From positions 186,001-250,000 of the forward strand of contig OZ287706.1 in NCBI GenBank assembly GCA_965649825.1: a stretch of 64,000 nucleotides of DNA. Direction: 5' to 3'. The notes under the pieces are model-generated. The model was not told where the DNA came from and did no database searches. It saw only the letters and a program-made list of their open reading frames with translations. Source of the DNA: Penicillus capitatus. Lineage: Eukaryota; Chlorophyta. How positions within the stretch are numbered: the stretch's first letter is position 1; each line of letters opens with the position of its first letter. Position numbers and translations under genes: made by a program. Positions 21,661-32,908 of the stretch are shown here, piece by piece.

Positions 21661-23357
21661 TCATCCTCTTTCTTCTGAAATGGGCAGTTTTTCCATACAC
21701 AGTTTCTTCAGCAATATCTCGTGTGGTTTGAGAAGATAGGAATCCACCTCCGCATCGGACACGGCATTGCTTAACTTCGCTGCTTTTCTAGGCGGTGCAA
21801 CAGGATTCGATGGTTTTCTTTTGGATTCTTTCTTAGATGTCCAGTTGTAACATCCTTTGCGGATTTCCGCGACATCTCCTGTGAAGCGCTTGAAGGGGAG
21901 AGAGAAGTGGTACCCCATAACTTTCCCTTGGTGCTGCATTCTGGAGGTGCCACTGTAAGAACAGAGCTCCTCTTGTCCTTCTTTTTGTCTCTTTGCGTTG
22001 ATTGTTTGCAGAAAACGGTCGAAACCGCGTTTTCGTTTTGCCTGTCTTACACGTGTCCTTTCTGAGACGCTCTTGTTTTCGGCATCCGTCTGACAAACAC
22101 TCCTTCCCAGCTGGCATCTTGCCAGAGACATCCGTAATCTGATCCTCTCCTGAATCGAGGATTCTGTGCGAAGCTGCCGAGTCCAGGGCGATAATTCCTG
22201 AAGCTCCACACGTTTAGCGTTTCTTTTGTCCGACTGTCTTTTCTCGGACCCGAGTCTACCCTCTCTGCGATCCTCCTTCGTCTTCTGCAAAGCGTTGCTC
22301 ATGCTATTGGGAGCAGAAGAGATAGGTGCACGTGTTGATGCTCGTGGACGGCATGGATCTGCTGGTAATAGTCTTTGAGAAGGGGAAGATGATGTTCGAT
22401 ATTTCGAATCGTGATCGATGGCATTGCTCCAGGAATTCTGGAACAGAGACTAACAAGGTGCTGTCTCACTTTTCTATAATGCTGATGGAAAACGGAAGAG
22501 CGCATGCCAAATCGCTGACAGATCCATGAGTGCGTATCGGCGTCCATTCTGCCACCTGCTGACTGACACCAAGCCACATAGATTGCCGCAACTGTACGCA
22601 ACACCCACTTCTAAGAATCGAGCGACAGAGAAGCATACCCGAAAGAAAGACAGGATTGCCAAAACGGCAGTTGATTTCTGCTTGGACAAAGAAGTGCGCC
22701 ATTGCTAAACACTCATCTCGGAATGCGTGTCCTTTTGCTGCCAGATGGCGTGCACAGTGATCCGTTGCATCTTTCTGAATGTCCTGCAGGCAACGATCCA
22801 TCAGCTGACTCAGCGAGAGGGATGGCAACGTCCACTGCGCATGAAGGCTCAATGATCTGTTTTCTTATGTCAGGGTGATGGAATAGAGAAGCTCGATTTC
22901 ACTTGTAGTGTCTGTTGAAGGTTGATGGACGCACGCCGACGACGGCCGCCATTTCCGGCATCGTCAACGGGATGTCGCAATGCCGACAGGCAGCGAACAG
23001 AAGAACGCCGGATAGCAGTTTCCTTCCGAAGATGCGCTTGCGATGCACATCGCTTGTCTCGAGGAACAGCGACTTGGCTTCGGATATCACACGAAAAGGC
23101 AGATGGAGGCTGTGAGCCGTTGCGTCGATTGTCTCAAACCAGCGCTTTTCGCGCAGAACGCCTCTCTTAGTGAGGATCGTGGACGCGTGTTGCTCAGCGG
23201 GAAGACGAATGTGCCCGCTGCCAGGAAAACAAGTTTCTTCGACGAAGTATGTAACGGATTCGTCGACGCGACCACAGGAAGAACACGCGTAGATGCCGGC
23301 AACAGCATCGAGAATGACTTTGCCCTTCGAACAATGACGACATCGTTGGTGCTCCAT
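21661..23357 (-). CDS. BRF1: TFIIIB subunit Brf1 (TFIIB-related factor)
   Basis: RNA polymerase III initiation factor. The N-terminal zinc ribbon (MEHQRCRHCSKGKV, CSSCG) is followed by two cyclin repeats: RKLLSGVLLFAACRHCDIP with VGVRPSTFNRHYK, and VAAIYVAWCQSAGGRMDADT with FHQHYRK. A basic tail ends with a Brf1-type C-terminal block, SDAEVDSYLLKPHEILLKK, comparable to the family's DxEhDxYhL motif that contacts TBP. Introns at about 22863-22908, about 22594-22640 and 22438-22469. The last is only 32 nt; removing it keeps the frame open from the second cyclin repeat through the whole tail, otherwise the tail would look like a separate gene overlapping by ATGA. This makes the gene the master factor for tRNA and 5S transcription here. 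Confidence 0.8.
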
Positions 23358-23897
23358 TAACGACGCGAATGAAGTGTCGGTCGAAGAAGAAGCGATCTTG
23401 TGGAAGCACCCTCTTTGGCGAGTCGAGGTTGCAATGCAAGAAGCGCGAGGAGCACGATAAGCAGCTACGCACGGAGCTTGGGTCTGTTCGAGAAAGATGC
23501 TTTTTGTGTATCGAGTCGTCAAGAGAAGTTGGCGGAATCGTCAAAGGTCACCGGGATTGGATTCGCGTTTTTTGTCGACGAAGAGACAGGCGTCGTGAGA
23601 AGCCTCGTCCCCTTCCTCTCCATTCCGATTCGTTGTCTCCTAGCTTTCTGCCGCTGTCATTTCTTGGCAGATTTCGACATCCCCGTACTCTATGCCGATC
23701 GACCGCCGCCACTATCTCTCCCTTCCGTTTAGGCACAGCACTCGCCTCTCTTCTTTCGAGGGCACTGTGGCGTCTTTCACAACAAGTCGACCAAGTTTTT
23801 CAGTCAATACTCCTTTGCATTCCGTCCCTTTGAACGCTTTGTCCTTTTCGGCTGGCATTGTCTTTGCTCGCCGACATCGTACGTCATAAGGCATTCA
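23358..23897. other. Divergent promoter region, Brf1 / ARF-GEF
   Basis: 540 bp between two divergent start codons. Plus-strand frames across it are Arg/Ser rich and look random. No clear promoter element was identified. Confidence 0.5.
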
Positions 23898-26800
23898 ATG
23901 ACAGCGACCGACGCTTCCCATTTGGCAGTCGTAATGAATCTATCCCGCGTGCAGTGTTCTCTGGTGCTCAGCAACGAAATCTCGAACGTCGCTACGGCGC
24001 TGCGCCAAACAACGCGATGGGAGAACGAGTATGACGAACCTCTCGAAGACACGCTGCACGGAGAATTCGTCTCGCTGCAGCAGAAAGTATTATATATGCG
24101 ACAGTGGGAAGTGGTGGACCCCTTCGAATACGTGGCGCCCTTTCTCGACGTTGTACGGTCCGAACACGTCGGCGCCGACATCACGAGCACTGCCTTAGCG
24201 GCACTGTGGAAGCTCCTGACCGCCAATGTCGTCCCAGCGTCACACCACAACTCAGCACAGACACTCAAACATGTCGTTTCCGCTCTGGACGGATGCAAGT
24301 TTACCAAGGCATCCAATGTCACGTACGAGACGGTCGTGACCCGTCTCGTTCAAGTCTTTGCCGCGTGCGTTTGTGCAGAAGTGGGTGTTCTGCTGAACGC
24401 AGAGGACGTGACGCTTGTGACGATGAGTATCTGGAAATGGTGTGAGTATTCGCCCACCAATGAATCGGTCATGCGCACCTCACACATCTTCCTTCAAACG
24501 GTGCGGCAGTGTCTGCAGCAATTGATCTCCTGTCTCTTCTCCAGACTCCGCACCTGCCAAGTTTTTCCTGACGAGATACCGGTGCCCACAGAATACGGAG
24601 AACAGACACTCGATTACGTGGGGCTCCGTTCGGACGCCGTTTATCAACCGCCGGGCGTTTCCTTTCATTTGACAGAGGAGTCCATGGTCGCCAATCATCT
24701 CTGCTGTGGTCTGGAGCCCTTCCACGAGATCCTCATCTACTGCACGGAGCCGATGCTCATCGAAAGCGACACCGAACCGCACACCGATCGTATCCTCTTC
24801 GTCCTGCAGATGCTGCACACGGCCATTGTGCACGCCGGGGAGATCCTAGCCGGTTACGGGAGTCTCTTGACCGTGATCCGCGGACACGTGTTTCCTGCCT
24901 TGACCTTCTGTCTCCATCGGATGTCGCAGCGCATCCACGCAGCGGTGTTTCAAGTCGTCTTTGCCATGTACAAGCTCTTCGGAGATGAGCTGCTGCTCCA
25001 GATCGAGTGCTTCTTTCAGACATCCGTCCTGAGACTCTGCGAAGGGCGAGGCTGTCCAACTCAGGAGCACCAGGAGATCGCATTGGAGGCATTGGTAGAC
25101 TTCTGTGGCTATCCAGGATTCCTGAGAGATATCTATCTCAATCTCGACTGCCGCATCGAACGGTCGAATCTTTTCGAAGACATCTGTTCGTTGCTGTCCA
25201 AAACGGCCTTTCCTGTCAAGACCCCACTCTACTCCATCCATATGATCTCTATGGAAGGCCTCCTGGCAATGCTCTTGACGCTGTCCTCCGCCTGCGGAGG
25301 CGACGAAGCTCCTGTGGATCTACCGGAGCCGAAATCGGAGTTGCCGTGTTACGTGGATGTCTGGACAGAACTGTTTAGAGGTGTCTCGCCGCAGTTCGCA
25401 GAGGTGGAAGGTCTGTTGGATGAGATCGAGAACGAAGACATGAAGCACGTCATGATTATCTCTCTAGAGAAACGCCTGAAGCAACGCATTGCCGTCGCCG
25501 TCGATCACTTTAATCGCGATTTCAAGAAAGGATTTCAGTATCTCCGTTCGATTCGTCTCTTTCCCGAAGAGAATAACGCCGACGTGATCGCTAAGTTCCT
25601 CAGAGTGTGCCCTAATCTGAACGGTCACATCATGGGGGACATGTTGGGTGACTGCGATCCCTTCTATCAAGAAATCCTCGAATGCTTCACCGAGACATTC
25701 GATTTCTCAGGCAAAACCATCGACGCCGCCCTCAGAATGTACTTCGATGTGTTCAAAGTCCCCGGAGAAGCGCAGAAGGTCGACCGCGTGTTGAGCAAGT
25801 TCAGTAAGGTCTTCTACGACTATCAAGACGGCACCTTTAAGAACGAGGATTCAGTGCACATCTTGGCCTACTCCATCATCATGTTGAATACCGATCTGCA
25901 CAAGCCCGAGATCAAAAATAAGATGACGCCAGATCAGTTCATCCGCAATAACAGAGGAATGAACGGGGAAGAGGATTTTCCCAAGAGGATGCTGGAGGAT
26001 ATCTACCAGTCCATCAAAGAACAGCCGATGCGTATCAGCGATGGCTCGCATCTCGATTTCTCGCCCGTCAGGTGGATGAATCTGAATCAGGTGTCGAAAA
26101 CATCCCGTGGAAAGAAAGAGAATCCCTTGAGGCTGACGTCTGCCCTCGACAGAGACATGTTCACTCTGATCTGGGGACCTGCCGTTGCAGCGATCTCCGT
26201 GATCCTCGACCAAGCCAACGAGCTGACCACTGTACAGACAACATTGACTGGACTAAAACTGGCGGCTAAGATTGCGTTCTTTCATGGAGTGGACGAAGTG
26301 ATCGACAGTCTTGTCGTCTCGTTATTTAAATCGACGCAAATGCTCAGTCCTCGAACGCCCAAGGCACTTGTGCAGTTTGGCATGAAAGAAGAGGCACAGC
26401 TGGCAACGGAGGCTGCTTTCTTCATTGCGAATAAGTTGATCTTTCTGATCCGTCACGTGGGATAAGACAGGATGGCGGCGATGGTGTGCTTAGGTACACG
26501 AGTAGCTTGGGTAGCTCTGGCTGGCAGAGTGTCATGGACTGCGTCATTCGGTTGAGCCAACTCGAAATCCTGCCTCCGCATTTCTGGGAAGACGGTCTGC
26601 ATGTCGCACCGACAGCCTCGCATTTCTGAAAGCTGTTTTGTTTGTGTGTGCATCACAGAGAATGAATCAGATGGATTCTCCGAACCGATGTTCGAGATGT
26701 CGGCCGAGAACAGTAGCTCAACTGGTGGATCCAGCGTCAGTGCAACGCTGTGGCCATTCAGGAAAACAGATTCGCCGCTTTCGGAAGAGGAACAGGCCGC

Positions 26801-28204
26801 ACAGCAACGAGCACTGAGCTGCATCCGACGATGCGAGATCCGTGTCGTGTTCCGCGATACGAAGTTCCTGAAGATTGAGTCTCTCATCGAACTCATCAAA
26901 GCCATCTGCTTTGCCTCGCACGCCGACGAAAAGACAGCCCGCATCTGTCTGGATCTCGTTTTCTACATCACACTGCGTAACCGAGATCGCATCCAGCACG
27001 TCTGGCCAGAGATCGAGGCGCATCTGGAGAGGATACTGAACACGGAACCCAAGTTGCCGTCATCGATCATTGAAGCCGCCGTCTTCGGCATTCTCCGCGT
27101 CTGTCAACGATCCCTTGCGAAGAATGGACTGTCCGGTATCATGCTTCGCATTTTGCAGATGGTGCCGAATGTCGGAGAAGAGATCATTGAGAAAATCGCC
27201 GAACGGCTTTCCGAAGAGATTCACATCCTCATCAAACTGGCAGCACCGGTGATCGAGGAAGGCTGGGCGTGGGAAGCGATCTGTCATCTGCTGTACCTCT
27301 CTGCCACTTCCAGAAAGAACATTCTCTCTGGCGTGGACACTCTAGCCATCATCGCCAAGAACGGAGAGCACATCTCTTCTGAGAACTTCTTGACGGTTAT
27401 GGAGACGCTGAGATATTTTCAACAGCAGTCCAGTGCCGACACCGTCTGCATGATCGTGGATCTGATTCACGATATGGTCTCCTGTTTAACGACCTGGCCA
27501 CTGCCACCCACCGGCGGCGATCAACTCGAGAGCGAAGTCCAAACAGCTGCCACACAGCGAGGCATTCTGTGGTACGGTGCCTTTGTCCAACTGAAGAACT
27601 CGGCTACGGAAATGGACGCTCAAGTGTTTTTTACGGACTGTTTTGTAGTTCTGCAGCAGACGGACTGTCTTTAGGTGCGCAACCATGCAGTGCTAACGCT
27701 GCAGAGATGTGTCATGCTTGGCGAAACGTTGAAGTTGCCGATGGAGACGTGGAAGAAGACGTTGAAGAAAGACATGATGGACTTTGTACAGTTCCTCACC
27801 AAGAAACAGAATAGCCGTGACTTCCCCGAATGTGACAAGACACTGCGTCAGGCGCTGAGAATCTTGACGAAGACTTTCCTGCAGTTTCTGGATGCCATTA
27901 AAGGCGACGCAGATTTCCCACAGACATGGGTGAAAATCCTCTACCTTCTTCAGGTGCGTCGCTCACTGAAGCGTCATCGAAATCTGATGTGACGTGTGTT
28001 CAGCAATCGTACTCTGGTCGAGAGGACGAGCTCTCCGATGCGGTGCCTGAGGAGACGAAGAATCTGATACTGGTGATGCACAAAGAAGGCATCTTGATTG
28101 AAGGCTGGGCGGATGAGAACGGCATGTCCATGTGGGACATAACATGGCGCAAAGCACGTGACATTTCGTTTGCGTTGAAGCCAGAGATGTTGTTGAATCT
28201 GTAA
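23898..28204 (+). CDS. GBF1/GNOM-type large ARF guanine-nucleotide exchange factor
   Basis: Activates ARF GTPases on Golgi membranes for COPI coat assembly. The first exon alone is about 850 codons. Order: N-terminal DCB region (VVDPFEYVAPFLDVVRSEHV), HUS region, Sec7 domain at about 25440-26040 with the catalytic glutamate in DVFKVPGEAQKVDRVLSKF and the second motif SIIMLNTDLHKPEIKNKM, then HDS helical repeats. Introns at about 26434-26505, about 26601-26670, about 27616-27673 and 27954-28003 connect SSGWQSVMDCVIRLSQLEIL, ENESDGFSEPMF, VRNHAVLTLQRCVMLGE and finally DAVPEETKNLILVMHKEGIL. The last intron contains CTGATGTGACGTG. All GBF1 landmark blocks are present, so the gene looks intact. 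Confidence 0.9.
27954..28003 (+). repeat. Shared-motif intron in the ARF-GEF gene
   Basis: A 50-nt intron, GTGCGTCGCTCACTG at the 5' end, with CTGATGTGACGTGTG near the acceptor. Splicing joins ILYLLQ to QSYSGRED. Confidence 0.7.
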
Positions 28205-28511
28205 GGGAGACGGAAAGGCGTTGTGGCCGGGAGTGCTTGAACGGTGCGCGCACCGGCGTGTCGCGTGTCGCCACGGACTCCGTTCGAAAAACGTCGGCAG
28301 AAATCGCACCCTACTGACTTGCCCTTCATCACCTCTCCGTATCGCTCGATTCTCTAAACAGATCGACCGCGGAAACTTTCGGCTGCTGTCTGCAGACCAG
28401 GTCGTCACAAAAGGCGTATGAATTTCTTCAGAAAGGTCGCCATGAGCCGGACATAATGTAGTGAAGCTTGGGCGATGACCTCCTCTTCACGGACGGCGGC
28501 ATTTCGTCAGC
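28205..28511 (+). other. Intergenic or 5' end of the next gene
   Basis: Holds the unresolved start of the beta-helix protein gene. An ATG at 28418 (MNFFRK) followed by a possible donor GTCGCC is the best candidate first exon, but I could not prove the join. Confidence 0.35.
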
Positions 28512-31500
28512 AGCACTGTCCTTGAAGAAATCGACAACGACCTGCAGAAGATTATCGACTGCGCCAAAGAGGGCGATATCATCTCTTTCAACGTAACAGA
28601 CGTCGTGCGCCCATCGTCGCGTGTCACCATTCCTCGGCAACTGACGCTCGCCGCTCAAGTCGAAAGCACCGTTTCTCGTGTCGACTTCCTCTCTGGTTCA
28701 ACCACAAAGACGAGATTCACATGTTCTTACGAGAACTCCGGACTCTTTCTCGTAGAGTAAGACAAACAGCATCGAATGAGATAGTTATTCTCTGTTCGCC
28801 CGTAGGTCCACGAACGCCACTTTTGTGGATCTCATCGTCGAAGAATGCGCGTTCGATGGCGCATACGAAGCCTAGTCGCTTATCGAAGTGGCAGCGTGCC
28901 GCACTGAAGATGCCTCCGCTCTCGTGGCTTTGCGACGCGTTGCATTTCGGGAGAACGACCTGACTGCAGCGTCGGCGCTTCGAATGTCTTCCCCGTCCTG
29001 CTCTGAACTAAACTTGATCGAAGTGGAGATTTCAGACAACGTCTGCTTAGACGAAGCTTGCGGAGTCTACCTTGCACAGAAAAACCGACTCGAAGATTGC
29101 ACCGCATCCGAGAACAGAGTCACCGAAGCTGATGGACAGCAGTCTTCCTTATTCTATGGACACATCTCGTCAAGTATCAGGATCCGAAAATTCACCGCTT
29201 CCGGCAGCAACCTCGCCATTATTCGAATCCGAGAAGGCGAACTTTCACTGTCGAATGCATCGTTTAGAAGGAATGTGTTGGGTACACGAATCGATGAAGA
29301 CACAAAGAATCACTGTGTTCGTTCGATAGAATCGTCTGTCCAAATAGAGAAGTGCACGTTCGTCGCAAACGAAGGCTTTGCAGGACCCGTAATCCTCGCC
29401 AATGCATCGAAGATTTCAGTGTTCCGCTCCACGTTCAACAAAAATGTCGCATTTGAAAACGGTGGCTGCGTCTGCGTAGAGGGCTCAGAGCTGGAGATCA
29501 AGCGCGCGAAAGCACTGAATAATACGGCACATGGACGTGGAGGATTATTCCACGCATCGACCTCAATCGTGACGCTCGAGCACACAAATGCGACAGCCAA
29601 CAGTGCTAAAGAGAGTGGTGGATTCATCTATGCGAGCAACTCGACGCTGAAGCTAGACAAAACGAACGCTGCTAATAATTCAGCACAATGGGGCGGGTCC
29701 ATCTCTGCAGTAGACTCTAACATGAAGCTGAAGCGCACGAACGCGGTTGGCAACAACGCAGAAGCGAACGGCGGTTTCCTGATGGCAGTGAACTCGAGAG
29801 TAAGGCTGGAGCATACGAACGCGACGGCTAACAGAGCTGCTTACGCCGCGTTCTTGTACACTAAAATCTCAAGTGTGACGCTAGACCACACAAACGCGAC
29901 CGCCAATAGCGCGGAAAGAACTGGCGGCTTCATGTACGCAGACAACTCGACCGTGAATCTGGAGGAAACAAACGCGATCGACAACGAAGCGCAGTGGAGC
30001 TCATTCATATACGTACAAAATTCGGATCTGAAACTGGAGCGTACGGACGCGATTGGCAATCGCGCGACATCATACGGCGGATTCCTTTATACGGAGAACT
30101 CGAGACTAACGCTGAAGCGCACGAATGCGACCATCAGTAGTGCACAAACGAGCGGCGGATTCGTGCACGCGGAGAACTCGATTATCAGTATCACACAGTC
30201 GTACTTGTCCTTGAGCTCAGCAAGTTCCAGAGGCGGAAGGGACCGAGTCCTTACTTGCACCGACGAAAGTGGGCACAGAAGAACGTCGACTTCTCCTCGC
30301 CTGCTGAACGAATGCGCCGTAGGTTCAAGCCCTTGGACTGCCTGCGTCCGACAAAACCCTGGCGAAATGGAAAGCGGTGGAGATGTTTAAAGTGCTAGTC
30401 AATCCCGTTCATCTGGCACTGAACGCGTTGTTTCCAGATCACTCTAAGCTACGTTCAGACGACTGTTCTGCTAGCTTCCCTTAACGTAGGATGGTCGATT
30501 CCGGTCATCGTTATGGCGACAGTTGGAGGCGCGGTCATAATCTCTAAATTCCCGTATTGCCGACCGTCGTGCTGTTTCTAGAATTGCTCGGCGGTCTCGC
30601 GTCTGATGGCATTCGACACTCCGTCGTTTGTCTATCTTTAAACCACTCATCCTTGCAGCCGACGGCATTGGCACTCGTCGTCAGCGTGTGCATCGTTCCC
30701 TGTGCCGTGTTTCTCTGCTGGATCGTGTTCTGGATGGCGAAATCGGCGAGATCCAAAAGCGACAGACTGCCCCGCTACCTGTCGAAGAGATGCTTGCTCA
30801 CGGTGATGGTCATTTGGTACATCACACTTGTACCGGTGCTGAAGACAGCCTTGAGCGTCTTCCTGTGCGTCAACGTCCACGACGCATCAGACTACGCGAT
30901 TGTTGACGTGACGCGCATATACTGGGCAGTCGACACGAGCATGGCGTGCTACGAAGGCGACCACAAGAAACTCGTTTATGGAGTAGTCGTTGCGTTTGTG
31001 TGTCCAGTGTACGGTGGACTTCTCGTGCTCTTCATCTACTTCCTCAGAAGTTCATTCCAGCACCTCATCTACAAGCGCGACTGGGCGTACCAGACGACGG
31101 GATTCCTTTACCGCTTTTACAGAATGGATCTTCGTGTGTACTGGGAACTCGTCATCGTAGCCAGGAAGGTTACTATTGCCTTTCTTGTGTTCTGCGCGCA
31201 CCTGTTTGACAGTGGCGTGCCAATCACCGGCGTCGCATACATCATCACGCTTGCTATCCTGGCTCAGATTCTGGCGATGCCGTACCGAGAGGACTTCAAA
31301 GACCTGAATGGAATGGAACTGGCATCCCTTTACGTGTCGCTGTCGACAACGTTGGCAGCTTCTATGCTCAAGGACGAAGGCTACCCGGAAGACTTCACTC
31401 GTGTGCTGCTTACAGTCGCGTGTGCTTTGCTGAATGTCATTTTGTTTTTTGTTTTCGTTTTCTACATTCTCAGGTTTGCCGCCGAGTTTATGAAACATGC

Positions 31501-31654
31501 GATGAGGGAACGAGACGAGCGCTTTGCATCCGATGCCGGCATGTTCCGCATTCTGACGCACTGGATTGGCTACAAAGTCAAGCGTCTGATTGGCAAGTTG
31601 CGTCCGACGCCCGAGGAGCCCAAGACCTCCGATATTCCGAACGTCGAAGCCTAA
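28512..31654 (+). CDS. Parallel beta-helix surface protein with C-terminal multi-TM region
   Basis: The start (TVLEEIDNDLQKIIDCAKEG) is the usual lead into a pectin-lyase-like beta helix. About ten to twelve rungs follow, each like TNATANSAKESGGFIYAS or TNAIDNEAQW, a polymorphic-outer-membrane-type repeat at about 29450-30190. Then come introns and a frame of about 365 codons with at least seven hydrophobic helices (for example ALALVVSVCIVPCAVFLCWI, VTIAFLVFCAHLF, VLLTVACALLNVILFFVFVF). This extracellular beta helix plus multi-TM layout occurs in several protist lineages; function unknown. An in-frame TAG at 28873 falls at the end of what could be a 50-nt intron (GTGGATCTC ... AAGCCTAG), so it need not break the gene. 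The exons between about 30230 and 30560 are not fully resolved. Confidence 0.65.
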
Positions 31655-32908
31655 AAGAGTCATCCTCCGTCGACCGGAAGATCTTTTTCTTTTTAGGATG
31701 TGTCCGAAACGGGCTCGATGTTCAAACTGTGATGGGACTTTTCTTCATTTTCGAGTTTGAAACGAATGATAAGCATCTTGCGTTAGACAGTGAGAGCAAT
31801 GGGTTTCCGCTGTGACAGTTTTTAAGTATGTGACGCGACAAAAACGCCGAGCCTCCGCCTCTCTTCAAAAAGACCGAACGAGGAGGACTTTAACACCGCC
31901 GTCAACGCGTTTGCATGCAAGCGGCTTCATTCGACAGGAGTTTTGCAATTTGTGTGCTTCTGCGTACAGAGGTTTGGCCTATCTCAGCTACCTCGAGTCA
32001 TGCCATCGCCGGGAGTAACGCAACAACAGTCCGTCTTGCGAGCTGCGTAGATTATATGCTGTGCTGCAGCAAAATGCGTATCTAAAAAGTGAAATCTGTA
32101 TGACGAATTGATCAAACAGGTCTGACGACAGTCGCGTGTGCAGTCTCTGTCGAAAAAAGCGTCAAAGATTTGGATTCTTGTAATTGAATAGTAACGAATG
32201 CACCTGCGTCAGCTAATGGAGCGCGTCGCAGATATCCAATCGGCACGCCTTCTTTGTTTCTGGAGGTGTGTCACTCCGGTTTAGTCGTCTTGTGCAGCAC
32301 CTCGACTGTCGGCAGTTCCGACGTGCCAGCGACAAGATCGCCGCGTTTACTGATCGGCAACGGGACGATCTGAAAACCATGCCGCATTGCAAGCGAAGGC
32401 AACAGAGAGCGACACTTCTAGTCCGTCACATACGTCACCATCGTCCACATCCAACCGTCTATCTCGACGAGGTCGAACGCCTTTCGATGAAAGGACACGA
32501 GTCCCAGCCTCGCGTCGTTTTGTCTTCCATTTGACACAGGATTTCGTAGACGATGATCCGTCGCCTTTGGCAATGCGTCTCTCTATCGCCAGCAAAGAAT
32601 CGCGAAGACGAGAACCACGCGCATGGGATCGTGAGCAACCGTACCGATAACAGCGACCTGACATTGCACGGTGTTCGTTGCGACGCTCCTTGACGTGCAA
32701 ACGCAGACCTCATTAAAATGGATCGACGAACATCCAAACGTACGTCGCTCTCAAATGCCGTATTCAGGACGGCGACCACCAGGACGATGACGGCGACCAT
32801 TCCGTCAGTCTCTTCGGTTCCTGGCTCTTACGATCGTAGACAGAGCGCAGCTTCTTCGCTGCGTTGCTGTTGAGACGGAAACGACATTTGCCCTGTTTCC
32901 GCATCCGC
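31655..32908. other. Intergenic, convergent, no gene supported
   Basis: No recognised domain was found on either strand. A minus-strand frame (32800-32459) starts with a hydrophobic stretch, MVAVIVLVVAVLNTAFES, then basic sequence; overlapping frames here are Arg-rich and probably random. It could hold the end of an unknown small gene. Confidence 0.4.

Noticed and set aside
21661-22302. Separate gene overlapping BRF1 by ATGA
   Set aside because: A 32-nt intron joins it in frame to the second cyclin repeat, and its end matches the Brf1 C-terminal block, so it is read as one gene.
28850-28880. Nonsense mutation (TAG) breaking the beta-helix gene
   Set aside because: A 50-nt GTGGATCTC ... CCTAG stretch in phase 0 ends exactly at this TAG, so it can be an ordinary intron; kept as an open question in the finding rather than called a pseudogene.
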